A DNA stretch of 64,000 nt from Fontibacter flavus (GTDB lineage: Bacteria; Bacteroidota; Bacteroidia; Cytophagales; Cyclobacteriaceae): NCBI RefSeq assembly GCF_042432905.1, contig NZ_JBHLWI010000001.1, forward strand, positions 1 to 64,000, in the 5' to 3' direction. Position 1 is the first letter of the stretch; each line of letters opens with the position of its first letter. The notes beneath the pieces are model-generated. The model was not told where the DNA came from. It was given only the letters and a program-made list of their open reading frames with translations, and did not search any database. The translations under genes and the position numbers were made by a program. Of the stretch, positions 54,685-62,930 are shown piece by piece.

Positions 54685-55095
54685 ATGAAATCATTGATAT
54701 TTAAAACTGCAGCCACGTATTTGCTGCCTTTACTCTTACTATTCTCAGTTTTCATCTTGCTTAGGGGCCACTATCTTCCAGGAGGTGGATTTGTAGGAGG
54801 ACTCATGGCAGCATTGGCTTTTATTTTACACTCATTTGCCTTTGGATTAAAAGAAACCCAAGGCATAGTCAAACTTAATCCAAGGTACTTGATGCCTATT
54901 GGGCTTGCCCTGTCCATAGTATCTGCTTTAAGCCCATGGATAGTAGGGCTTCCTGTTATGACAGGCTTATGGTTTGAGGAACCACTCAGACTTATCGGAA
55001 TGGTTGGATCAGCCCTGTTTTTTGACATTGGTGTTTATTTGGTAGTGGTAGGCTCTACACTTACCATCATGTTTTCAATTTCTGAAACCATCTGA
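54685..55095 (+). CDS. mrpB: Mrp antiporter subunit B
   Basis: This protein of about 136 residues has four helices and the MnhB signature HYLPGGGFVGGLMAALAF, followed by YLMPIGLALSIV and a DIGVYLVVVGSTLTI end. The ATG at 54685 lies 1 nt after the mrpA stop; the upstream in-frame start at 54655 would overlap mrpA by 29 nt. It is a required membrane subunit of the antiporter. Confidence 0.93.
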   Translation: MKSLIFKTAATYLLPLLLLFSVFILLRGHYLPGGGFVGGLMAALAFILHSFAFGLKETQGIVKLNPRYLMPIGLALSIVSALSPWIVGLPVMTGLWFEEPLRLIGMVGSALFFDIGVYLVVVGSTLTIMFSISETI

Positions 55096-55096
55096 T

Positions 55097-55450
55097 ATGG
55101 AATTACTATTGATATTGATAATCGGTCTTTTACATGCTGCCGGCATCTATATGCTTTTAAGAAGAAGTATGTTTAAAATGATCATTGGACTGATCCTTCT
55201 AGGAAATGGGGTGAATTTACTGATCTTCCTATTGGGAAAATTAGTCAAAGGACATCCTCCTGTCATTGACGAAGCATCAAAGGTTTTTTCTGAAATCTAT
55301 GCAGACCCTTTACCCCAGGCACTAATCTTAACTGCCATCGTGATCGGTTTTGGCCTACAGTCCTTTGCTATAATTCTGATCAAAAGAGTGTATAAAGTCC
55401 TCGAAACAGATGATCTGGACGAGTTGAATTCAACTGACGAAGAAATATGA
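55097..55450 (+). CDS. mrpC: Mrp antiporter subunit C
   Basis: This 117-residue protein has three helices and is homologous to NuoK, with LLLILIIGLLHAAGIYMLL, GLILLGNGVNLLIFL and LPQALILTAIVIGFGLQSF. It starts 1 nt after the mrpB stop and its end overlaps mrpD by 4 nt. It fills the NuoK-like role in the antiporter module. Confidence 0.94.
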   Translation: MELLLILIIGLLHAAGIYMLLRRSMFKMIIGLILLGNGVNLLIFLLGKLVKGHPPVIDEASKVFSEIYADPLPQALILTAIVIGFGLQSFAIILIKRVYKVLETDDLDELNSTDEEI

Positions 55451-56970
55451 GTAATATCTGGATAGTTTCTCCCATCCTATTCCAATTGGCCTCAGCTGTC
55501 ACGCTGTTGTTTTTTTGGAGTAATACCAAAATCCAAAAAACTTTGAGCATACTGCTTTCTCTGATCAACTTGGGGATTGTGGTCACGTTATTCACTTTAG
55601 TCTATCAAAATGGAATCCAGGTCACCCAAGCTGGAAATTGGCAGGCTCCTTTCGGGATAACCTTTGTAGCAGATGCTTTTGGTATCACCATGGTCTTATT
55701 GACAGCTATTGCAGGATTTGCCGTTTCCATATTTTCATCAGGAACCATGTCCGAAGCTAGATTGAAATTTGGCTTTTTCCCAATGCTGCACTTCTTATTG
55801 ATGGGGCTCCAGGGAGCCTTCCTTACTGGGGACATCTTCAACCTGTATGTTTGGTTTGAAGTCATTATCATTTCTTCTTTTGTGTTGATTACAATGGGAG
55901 GAAAAAAAGCACAGTTAGAAGGAGCGATCAAATACGTGGCCTTAAATCTTTTGGCCTCTGTATTTTTCCTCATTGGTATCGCTTTTCTATATGGTCTGAC
56001 AGGTTCCTTGAATATGGCCGATCTGGCGATCAGTGTCAAAAATATCGATAACAGAGGATTAGTACATGTGACGGCAAGTTTGTTTTTGGTAGCCTTTGGA
56101 ATAAAATCTGCTGTTTTCCCTCTCTACTTTTGGCTACCTGCCTCCTATCACACCCCACCACCTGCAGTAGCTGCCATATTTGGAGGTTTGTTGACCAAAG
56201 TAGGGGTTTATGCCATGGTGAGAACTTTTACCCTGATATTCGTTGGGGATGAGTTTTTGGGCATCATCTTGTCTGTTATGGCCGCTTTGACCATACTTTC
56301 AGGAGGTCTTGGAGCCCTGACACATGAACACTTGGGTAAAATTTTCGGCTATTTGATCATTTGCCATATCGGTTTTATGATGGCCGGTCTTGGTATGATG
56401 ACAGAAATCGCCATTGCAGGAACCATCTTTTATCTGGTACATGACATCATGGTCAAGACCAATATATTTATGGTTTCGGGACTCATACTCAAGATAAACG
56501 GTACTCAGAATATCAAAGAATTGGGCGGGATGTATAAATCTTACCCTCTGCTGTCACTTCTGATGGCCATTCCCATGTTTTCCTTGGTGGGGATTCCTCC
56601 CCTATCAGGTTTCTGGGCAAAATTGTTCTTCATTCAAGGGGGCTTGGAAGCCAAAGAATATGTATTAGTGGGTTTTGTAATCCTTGGATCTTTTCTTACC
56701 CTTTGGGTAATTGCTAAAGTATGGGCAGAAGTTTTCTGGAAACCCGGAAAAGATCTTCCGAAAAAAGCCATAGGAACATACTTCCATCAGTTGGGAATAA
56801 AGGAAAAAGGTGTAATAATCTTTCCCATCTTTCTTTTATCTCTTATTTCCCTTTATATAGGTTTCGGAGCAGAGCAAATCATTGTCTTATCAAAGCAGAT
56901 TGCTTCCGAATTAGTGAATCCATCTTTGTATATTGAAACTGTGTTGGGACAAAAAACCTTGAATCCATGA
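55447..56970 (+). CDS. mrpD: Mrp antiporter subunit D
   Basis: This 507-residue NuoN/NuoM-like subunit has about 14 helices. The conserved proton-channel segment YFWLPASYHTPPPAV with LTKVGVYAMVRTF follows the family pattern, and VHDIMVKTNIFMVSG carries the key Lys. The frame overlaps mrpC and mrpE by ATGA, so translation is chained. It pairs with MrpA as the second ion-translocating subunit. Confidence 0.95.
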   Translation: MSNIWIVSPILFQLASAVTLLFFWSNTKIQKTLSILLSLINLGIVVTLFTLVYQNGIQVTQAGNWQAPFGITFVADAFGITMVLLTAIAGFAVSIFSSGTMSEARLKFGFFPMLHFLLMGLQGAFLTGDIFNLYVWFEVIIISSFVLITMGGKKAQLEGAIKYVALNLLASVFFLIGIAFLYGLTGSLNMADLAISVKNIDNRGLVHVTASLFLVAFGIKSAVFPLYFWLPASYHTPPPAVAAIFGGLLTKVGVYAMVRTFTLIFVGDEFLGIILSVMAALTILSGGLGALTHEHLGKIFGYLIICHIGFMMAGLGMMTEIAIAGTIFYLVHDIMVKTNIFMVSGLILKINGTQNIKELGGMYKSYPLLSLLMAIPMFSLVGIPPLSGFWAKLFFIQGGLEAKEYVLVGFVILGSFLTLWVIAKVWAEVFWKPGKDLPKKAIGTYFHQLGIKEKGVIIFPIFLLSLISLYIGFGAEQIIVLSKQIASELVNPSLYIETVLGQKTLNP

Positions 56971-57446
56971 CCAAATCACTCTTCTTAAGCAATATTTTAC
57001 TGGCCGTAGTATGGTTATTTGCCACAGGAACATTGACAGAGGAAAATTTTGTCTTTGGTTTCCTGATCAGTTTCGGGATTCTTTGGATCATCACGGTCAA
57101 CAGGAAGGACAACAAATATTTTACCATATTGCCCAATGTGGTCCTTTTCCTTTTTTACATACTCTGGAAAATAGTACTTGCCAATTTACAAACTGTCAAG
57201 GAGTCCCTTTATTCCAAATCAAAATTATCTCCCGCTATCATCAAGTTTCCCTTAGAGGCGGAAAGTAATCTGGAAATCACCTTCTTGGCAAACCTGATCT
57301 GTCTAACTCCGGGAACAATGGTGTTGGATGTCTCCGATGACAAGAAAGTCATGTATGTGCACGTGATCCACTGTGAGGATAACAAATCTTTTATCCAAGG
57401 GGTTAAAAAAGATTTTGAAAAACGTTTATTAGAATTAATGAGATGA
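56967..57446 (+). CDS. mrpE: Mrp antiporter subunit E
   Basis: This 159-residue subunit has two N-terminal helices and a cytoplasmic tail. Conserved MnhE features include TLTEENFVFGFLISF near the start, FYILWKIVLANLQTV, and the C-terminal ICLTPGTMVLDVS and VHVIHCED blocks. It overlaps mrpD and mrpF by ATGA. MrpE is needed for full antiport in studied systems but is not itself a NADH-dehydrogenase homologue. Confidence 0.93.
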   Translation: MTKSLFLSNILLAVVWLFATGTLTEENFVFGFLISFGILWIITVNRKDNKYFTILPNVVLFLFYILWKIVLANLQTVKESLYSKSKLSPAIIKFPLEAESNLEITFLANLICLTPGTMVLDVSDDKKVMYVHVIHCEDNKSFIQGVKKDFEKRLLELMR

Positions 57447-57721
57447 GTCTTCAGGAATACTATAATTATATACTTCTTCCCATTTTGGGATTGTCGGTTA
57501 TTTTGGTCTTTATACGATTTCTGAAAGGTCCAAGTATAGCGGATAGGGTTATCGCACTTGATATGCTGATCTTGACCTCAATTGGGATTATTGCTGTTTA
57601 CAGTATGCAGAATGATCAAAGTACATTTTTGGATATTGCCATGTTACTCGCTTTGATAGCATTCCTAGGTACGGTGGCATTTGCTTATTTTATGGAACAA
57701 AGAGAAAAAAACGATGAATGA
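57443..57721 (+). CDS. mrpF: Mrp antiporter subunit F
   Basis: This 92-residue protein has three helices and the MnhF core KGPSIADRVIALDMLI and FLDIAMLLALIAFLGTVAFA. It overlaps mrpE by 4 nt and mrpG by 8 nt. Length and motif match the family. Confidence 0.93.
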   Translation: MSLQEYYNYILLPILGLSVILVFIRFLKGPSIADRVIALDMLILTSIGIIAVYSMQNDQSTFLDIAMLLALIAFLGTVAFAYFMEQREKNDE

Positions 57722-58112
57722 GATTTTGATCATGATTTTATCAACAATAGGTGGGTTGTTTGTGCTTTCAACAGCGATAGCCATGCTGAGAAAACCAGAT
57801 GTCTATCTCCGGATCAATGTCACCACTAAAGCCGCCACATTAGGTTTAGGCCTGATATTGGCTTCAGCGGCCATTTATTTTGAAGATTATTCTGTGACTA
57901 CCAGGGTTATTGCCATTATTTTATTTATCTTCCTTACTGCTCCGATTGGAGGGCACATGTTGATGAGATCTGCCTATTTTACAAAAACACCTGTCTGGAA
58001 AGGAACAAAAATAGACGATCTGTCCGGGAAATATGACCCCGTGACACATGAGTTATATAGTGAAGATCAAAATAGTCCTGAAAGTAATGACAAATCCGAT
58101 GGAATAGCATGA
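57714..58112 (+). CDS. mrpG: Mrp antiporter subunit G
   Basis: This protein of about 132 residues has three helices with the MnhG signature RKPDVYLRINVTTKAATLG and LTAPIGGHMLMRSAY. The ATG at 57714 sits inside the mrpF end; the in-frame ATG at 57681 would overlap mrpF by 41 nt and is rejected. The C-terminal ~35 residues are a hydrophilic tail (EDQNSPESNDKSDGIA). It overlaps the lactonase start by 4 nt. Confidence 0.92.
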   Translation: MNEILIMILSTIGGLFVLSTAIAMLRKPDVYLRINVTTKAATLGLGLILASAAIYFEDYSVTTRVIAIILFIFLTAPIGGHMLMRSAYFTKTPVWKGTKIDDLSGKYDPVTHELYSEDQNSPESNDKSDGIA

Positions 58113-59254
58113 ATAAAAAACTAATTCTCTCAACCCTGCTTCCTGTCTTATTCCTCATGATCCAGGCATGTGATGAATCCCCTCAAGAAGAAATGATGGA
58201 AGAAAAATACACCTTTCTCATTGGAGCTTATACTGATAACGAGAGTCAAGGAATTGGATTTTTGACCTTTGATCCGGAAAACAATCTATTACAGGCTTCA
58301 ACAATTGCTGCCGGAATTATCAATCCTTCCTTTGTCATCACCAACAAGGCCCAGACTTTGGCCTTTGCTGTGGAAGAAACTGATGGTGAAAAAGGCGGCA
58401 AAGTCAAATCCTTTTCATTGGACAGGCAAACCAATACCATGCAATTATTGGACACAGAGGATACCTTCGGTGCTCATCCATGTTACCTTAGCCTTGACCC
58501 AAAAGAAGAATTTCTCATAGTCGGGAATTACAGTGGTGGAAATTTTTCTGCCTATAAAATTGAGGACGGAAAATTAAACCACGTACAAACTTATCAACAT
58601 GAAGGTCAAAGCATTAACCCTTCCAGACAGGAAAGTGCTCATGTTCATAGTGTTGTGTTCCACCCAAGTGGAAAATATCTTTTGGTAGGTGATCTGGGAA
58701 CTGACAAAATCCATGTTTATGACTTCAATCCTACCTTTGCTGTTCCTTTCAACAATGCCGATACTCCTTATCACGAAGTGGAAGCTGGGGCTGGACCTAG
58801 ACACCTTGTAGTCCACCCTAGCGGATCCCCCGTCTATTTGGTACACGAGCTGTCAGCCGAACTTGGCGTTTATACTTTCAATAATGGTGAAATGGCGAGA
58901 ACTCAGACAGTCTCCCTTACGGATGATGATTTCATAGGAGAAGTAGGTGCTGCAGAGGTACGCATTTCACCGGATGGCAAGTTTGTATATGCATCCAACC
59001 GTGGCGATGCTAATGATATCACAGTTTTTGAAATTGAAAATGAAGGAAAACTTAAATTTGTGGAAAGGGTCAAAACAGGTGGAGAAATGCCCAGGAATTT
59101 TATCATCACCAAAGATGGAAATTACCTTTTGGTAGCCCATCAGGCTTCTCATACCATCACAGTTTTCGAACGGAACCAACGCTCAGGAAAGCTGTCCAAA
59201 ATTGACCTGGAGACAAAATACCACAAACCTGTGTATTTCTTTGGGTTAGATTAA
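58109..59254 (+). CDS. Beta-propeller lactonase family lipoprotein
   Basis: This 381-residue protein belongs to the seven-bladed propeller lactonase family (6-phosphogluconolactonase-like). A lipobox ends at Cys21 (IQAC). Blade motifs such as HPSGKYLLVGDLGTDKI, HPSGSPVYLVHELSAELGV, SPDGKFVYASNRGDANDIT and TKDGNYLLVAHQASHTI follow the family pattern, as does AGAGPRHLVVHP. The ATGA overlap with mrpG makes it the last gene of the mrp transcript. As a lipoprotein it cannot act on cytoplasmic 6-phosphogluconolactone; a periplasmic lactone or a binding role is more likely. Confidence 0.88.
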   Translation: MNKKLILSTLLPVLFLMIQACDESPQEEMMEEKYTFLIGAYTDNESQGIGFLTFDPENNLLQASTIAAGIINPSFVITNKAQTLAFAVEETDGEKGGKVKSFSLDRQTNTMQLLDTEDTFGAHPCYLSLDPKEEFLIVGNYSGGNFSAYKIEDGKLNHVQTYQHEGQSINPSRQESAHVHSVVFHPSGKYLLVGDLGTDKIHVYDFNPTFAVPFNNADTPYHEVEAGAGPRHLVVHPSGSPVYLVHELSAELGVYTFNNGEMARTQTVSLTDDDFIGEVGAAEVRISPDGKFVYASNRGDANDITVFEIENEGKLKFVERVKTGGEMPRNFIITKDGNYLLVAHQASHTITVFERNQRSGKLSKIDLETKYHKPVYFFGLD

Positions 59255-59633
59255 ATTCAAAAAAGAAATTTCCTGCCTTTACCGCAATTTTATCTTAAGA
59301 GAGTGGTTTGTGAAGAAAAAATAAACTGAATTGATTCTCTAATCAGGAAGAAAAATCTATTTGGAGTATTGGTTATTTCTTGACTAATAATTCATTTAAC
59401 CTATTTTTTGATCAAAATCAAAACTCCATAACTATCATATCAAAATTGGAATTAAGGACATTTTCCTCCTTTTGATATCCACTTTATTCCTATATTTTCT
59501 TATAGACAATTCGGTTTTGTAAAATAAATTTTGGTCTTCTGTAGAAAATACTTTAAAAATATTTCAAGACATTAGTTATTTATGTAAAAACTATCCTTAC
59601 CTTTGGATATTATTAATTCAATTACAATTTATC
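59255..59633. other. 379-bp intergenic region upstream of the cold-shock gene
   Basis: This AT-rich stretch has no ORF, repeat or RNA gene that I can support. Its right end has a -7 element TACCTTTG (59598-59605) for the cold-shock gene. No terminator hairpin for the mrp/lactonase operon is obvious. A structured cold-shock leader of the E. coli type cannot be assigned. Confidence 0.45.
59598..59605 (+). promoter_or_regulatory. Candidate -7 element of the cold-shock gene
   Basis: TACCTTTG matches TAnnTTTG, with its end 28 nt before the ATG at 59634. The -33 position has TTAG in place of TTG. The implied leader is about 22 nt, short for a cold-shock gene. Confidence 0.4.
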
Positions 59634-59825
59634 ATGAACACAGGAAAAGTTAAATTTTTTAATGAGTCCAAAGGATTCGGTTTTATCATTGACAACGAGT
59701 CTTCAAAAGAGTATTTCGTTCACGTAACAGGTTTGATCGACGAAATCAGAGAAGATGACGAAGTTACATTCGACCTTAAAGAAGGAAGAAAAGGCCTAAA
59801 TGCAGTGAATGTAAAAGTAGTTTAA
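59634..59825 (+). CDS. Cold-shock domain protein (CspA family)
   Basis: This 63-residue single cold-shock domain has the RNP1 motif KGFGFI and an RNP2 variant YFVHV, with VKFFNESKGFG near the start. It binds single-stranded RNA or DNA and probably prevents secondary structure in mRNA. It is slightly shorter than E. coli CspA (70), as is common in Bacteroidota. A strong terminator follows about 30 nt after the stop. Confidence 0.95.
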   Translation: MNTGKVKFFNESKGFGFIIDNESSKEYFVHVTGLIDEIREDDEVTFDLKEGRKGLNAVNVKVV

Positions 59826-59854
59826 TCTATATATACACATTGACATCTAGTATT

Positions 59855-59883
59855 AAAGCCCCGAAAATTTCGGGGCTTTTTTT
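59855..59883. terminator. Intrinsic terminator after the cold-shock gene
   Basis: GCCCCGA (59858-59864) pairs with TCGGGGC (59870-59876) around AAATT, flanked by AAA on the left and T7 on the right. It sits between the convergent cold-shock gene and menC and can serve both. Confidence 0.92.
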
Positions 59884-59894
59884 GTGCTTGGAAT

Positions 59895-61010
59895 TTATTT
59901 TTCTTTCACCTCGAAACCAGGAATTTCTCCCCATGGGTTAGTTTTTTCATAATAAATCTGACCATTTCGAATCGATAAAGGTGAATCAATATTATTGTAA
60001 TACAACTGACCTGTTCCAAGTCCTTGTGGCATGGTCACGGAATAAGTGGATGTAAATTGTGAAATAGCATTCAGGCCAATATTTGCTTCAAGTGCAGAAG
60101 TCATCCACCAGCTTATTCCCATAGACTCTGCCAGTTCAATCCATTCCCTACTTGACCGTATTCCACCAAGAAGCGTTGGCTTAAGGATGATAAATTGAGG
60201 TTTAATGGCTATCAATAGCTCTCTTTTTGCTTCAATTCCATCGACACCTATTAATTCTTCATCCAGGGCAATCGGCAATGGTGTAGATTCACACAAGTTG
60301 GCCATTTCCTTAACCTGACCCTGCTTGATGGGCTGTTCAATACTGTGAAGATCAAAAGAGGAAAGTATGTTCAATTTTTCGGCGGCGGAATCTGAATTAA
60401 AAGCACCATTGGCATCTACTCTTAAGACAATTTCTTTTGCTGTATATCTCGACCTGATATATCCCAATAAAGCACACTCCTGATCAAAATCAATGGCACC
60501 AATTTTCATTTTGATACAGTCATAGCCTTCTGAAAGCTTTTTATCAATTTGTTCGAGCATAAAATCTTTATCTCCCATCCAGATCAAACCGTTAATGGGA
60601 ATGGGGCTACCTTTATCATAAAAGGCATTATCAAATATCTTTTTAACACCACCATACTTAAGGTCAAGCAGAGCTGTTTCAAAAGCAAATCGGATACTGG
60701 GAAACTTTGCAGGAATCATGGCTGAAACCCAATCGAGTAATTCATTTTCATGCACAGGAAGATCTTGACCTGATAACTTGGTGCAAAATTTGGCCAATTG
60801 TTCTTCGAAATCAGGAACATCATCAATACTCAAGCTGGGCAATGGTGCAGCTTCCCCCCAACCTTTGATCTCAGAATTATTCTGCTCAAGGGCCAAGACA
60901 AAATAAGTTGTCTTTTCTGTCAGCACGCCCCTGGAAGTGCCCGCCTCAAACCTAAATTTCAAATGATGTGGAAAGTACTTGAATGTAATCCCTTTTAATA
61001 TTGCTGTCAT
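59895..61010 (-). CDS. menC: o-Succinylbenzoate synthase (enolase superfamily)
   Basis: This 371-residue enolase-superfamily enzyme most likely dehydrates SHCHC to o-succinylbenzoate in menaquinone synthesis. The catalytic set is complete: K167/K169 in CIKMKIG, metal ligands D199 (RVDANGAF), E225 (SIEQPI) and D250 (ALDEE), and K277 (ILKPTLLGG). The SALEANIGLNAISQ block fits MenC more than dipeptide epimerase or muconate cycloisomerase. N-succinylamino acid racemase activity is possible in this group. No other men genes are adjacent here; menA is at 33.5 kb. It is divergent from queA with a 39-bp gap. Confidence 0.87.
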   Translation of the reverse strand: MTAILKGITFKYFPHHLKFRFEAGTSRGVLTEKTTYFVLALEQNNSEIKGWGEAAPLPSLSIDDVPDFEEQLAKFCTKLSGQDLPVHENELLDWVSAMIPAKFPSIRFAFETALLDLKYGGVKKIFDNAFYDKGSPIPINGLIWMGDKDFMLEQIDKKLSEGYDCIKMKIGAIDFDQECALLGYIRSRYTAKEIVLRVDANGAFNSDSAAEKLNILSSFDLHSIEQPIKQGQVKEMANLCESTPLPIALDEELIGVDGIEAKRELLIAIKPQFIILKPTLLGGIRSSREWIELAESMGISWWMTSALEANIGLNAISQFTSTYSVTMPQGLGTGQLYYNNIDSPLSIRNGQIYYEKTNPWGEIPGFEVKEK

Positions 61011-61016
61011 TCGGTA

Positions 61017-61024
61017 TATATTTG
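61017..61024 (+). promoter_or_regulatory. Candidate -7 element of queA
   Basis: TATATTTG, followed by C, is an exact TAnnTTTGC match, 26 nt from its end to the ATG at 61050. It lies in the 39-bp gap between divergent menC and queA. The -33 sequence is inside menC and is T-rich without TTG. Confidence 0.5.
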
Positions 61025-61049
61025 CCCCCTGTTAGAAAACACCTTAAAG

Positions 61050-62276
61050 ATGTTCAAAGAAACTGAAATAGAAGAAATCAGATTATCTGACTACGAATAT
61101 ACCCTTCCTGAAGACAGAATAGCAAAATTCCCATTGGAAAAAAGGGATGAATCAAAGCTTCTTCACTACAGGAATGGGAAAATCTCTCATCACCGTTTTT
61201 TTGAACTTCCTGATTTCATACCCTCAGGGAGCATGATGGTATTCAACAACACCAAGGTGATACCTGCCAGGATGATTTTTCAAAGAGAAACCGGCGCCAA
61301 AATCGAAATTTTTTTACTTAAACCAATTGCTCCCCATTCGGTCATCAATGAGATCATGATCAATACTGAGTCCGTGACTTGGGAAACGATGATCGGTAAT
61401 CTCAAAAAATGGAAAGAAGGAGAAATTTTACAAGGAGAAGTTGACATCCAAGGACAACAATGTATCATCAGTGCCAAATTGGTAGATCGGGAAACTAAGG
61501 CTGTCCAGTTCAACTGGACTGGTAACAATATCCCTTTTGTTTCAATTGTAGAAGCTTCAGGAGAGGTCCCGCTTCCTCCGTATCTTAACAGGAAAGCGAC
61601 TGAAGAAGATAAACCTAGATACCAAACTGTCTACTCCAAAAAAGAAGGTGCTGTGGCGGCCCCCACCGCTGGTTTACACTTCACTCCACTAGTATTGGAC
61701 AAGCTCCACGAAAAAGGCATAAAACAAGAGTTTTTGACATTACACGTAAGTGCAGGGACTTTCCAGCCAATCAAAAATGAAAAAGTCACCGAGCATGCCA
61801 TGCACAGTGAGCAGATGGTAATAGAGCTGGAAACTGTAGAAAGACTGGCAAACCATCAGGAAAAAATCATTGCAGTAGGTACTACCTCTATGAGGTCACT
61901 GGAAAGCTTATATTGGTTTGGGGTAAAATTGATCTTGGATCAGGACAGTCATTTTATGATTTCTAAGTTATACCCTTATCATCATCAAAAAAATGAGCTC
62001 CCTTCAAGAAATGACAGTTTTAGGGCTGTACTTGATTATATGCAGCAGAATCAACACAAAGAGATTACTGGATCTACAGAAATATTTATCATGCCAGGGT
62101 ATGATTTCAAAGTCTGCGACGGTTTGATCACCAATTTCCATCAACCATCTTCCACTCTTATACTTTTGGTTGCTGCTTTCACTCATGGTGATTGGAGAAA
62201 AATTTATGATGAAGCGCTTAAAAATGGATATAGGTTTTTAAGTTATGGAGATAGCAATTTGTTGTGGAGAGGATAA
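61050..62276 (+). CDS. queA: SAM:tRNA ribosyltransferase-isomerase (queuosine)
   Basis: This 408-residue enzyme transfers the ribosyl part of SAM to preQ1-tRNA, giving epoxyqueuosine at wobble position 34. Conserved blocks are RIAKFPLEKRDESKLL, FNNTKVIPARM, GAKIEIFLLKP, AAPTAGLHFT (~205), GTTSMRSLES (~272) and TNFHQPSSTLILLVAAF (~365). It is about 50 residues longer than E. coli QueA (356), mainly between the TSMRSLES and STEIFIMPGY blocks plus a short N-terminal extension. It is convergent with the LytTR gene with a 1-bp gap. Confidence 0.95.
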   Translation: MFKETEIEEIRLSDYEYTLPEDRIAKFPLEKRDESKLLHYRNGKISHHRFFELPDFIPSGSMMVFNNTKVIPARMIFQRETGAKIEIFLLKPIAPHSVINEIMINTESVTWETMIGNLKKWKEGEILQGEVDIQGQQCIISAKLVDRETKAVQFNWTGNNIPFVSIVEASGEVPLPPYLNRKATEEDKPRYQTVYSKKEGAVAAPTAGLHFTPLVLDKLHEKGIKQEFLTLHVSAGTFQPIKNEKVTEHAMHSEQMVIELETVERLANHQEKIIAVGTTSMRSLESLYWFGVKLILDQDSHFMISKLYPYHHQKNELPSRNDSFRAVLDYMQQNQHKEITGSTEIFIMPGYDFKVCDGLITNFHQPSSTLILLVAAFTHGDWRKIYDEALKNGYRFLSYGDSNLLWRG

Positions 62277-62277
62277 A

Positions 62278-62685
62278 TTACTCTCCATTTCCAGATCCCA
62301 ATTTATGAATACCATTAAGTAAATTCTGGAAATAAGTCCTCCCCACTGGAATGCTGTCTTTGCCAACGACAAGCTCTCTGGCATTAATGGTATTGATTTC
62401 ATCAACCCTGGCAATGTAGCTTTTATGGATTCTGATAAAATCATTGGAAGGCAAGACTGATTCAAACTCCTTCAAAATGTTACGCAAGGAATACACTTCA
62501 CTTCTTGTGACCAAGGTGGTGTAATTGCCATCACCTTTCAGCCACATAATATCCGTAAATTTAACTTTAACTAAATTGCCTTTATTTCTGACAAAAATTG
62601 CATCTTTGACCAAAAGCTTATTTTTTGGTTCTTTAGACCCATTGCCGTTTGAAGTTGATTTGAACCCTTTAATCAATTCTTTCAT
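62278..62685 (-). CDS. LytTR DNA-binding protein without receiver
   Basis: This 135-residue protein has a charged N-terminus (~1-22) and a single LytTR DNA-binding domain (~23-125) with DIMWLKGDGNYTTLVT, SLRNILKEFESVL and FIRIHKSYIARVDEI, all typical of the fold. There is no receiver domain. It probably binds DNA as an output module. It lies 245 bp after the truncated PAS sensor on the same strand, which may be its signalling partner. A 12-bp palindrome (62867-62878) lies between them. Confidence 0.88.
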   Translation of the reverse strand: MKELIKGFKSTSNGNGSKEPKNKLLVKDAIFVRNKGNLVKVKFTDIMWLKGDGNYTTLVTRSEVYSLRNILKEFESVLPSNDFIRIHKSYIARVDEINTINARELVVGKDSIPVGRTYFQNLLNGIHKLGSGNGE

Positions 62686-62930
62686 ACCCTAAACTAAGTT
62701 TTGACTAAAGAACAGATAAGGAAAGGAATTGTTTATTTTTTAGGCCGAATAACCATTTCAAACTTTAAAAAAAAGGTTCTAGAATATTTTTCAGATGTAT
62801 AAATCATGAACTTTACCAAATTCAAAGTTGTCGTGAGAAAAATCAACATGAAAAAATTGATATCATTAATACGTATTATTAATGTTTTACCCAATTCAAC
62901 TTAGTCAAATAACCTGACCAATCAATATAC

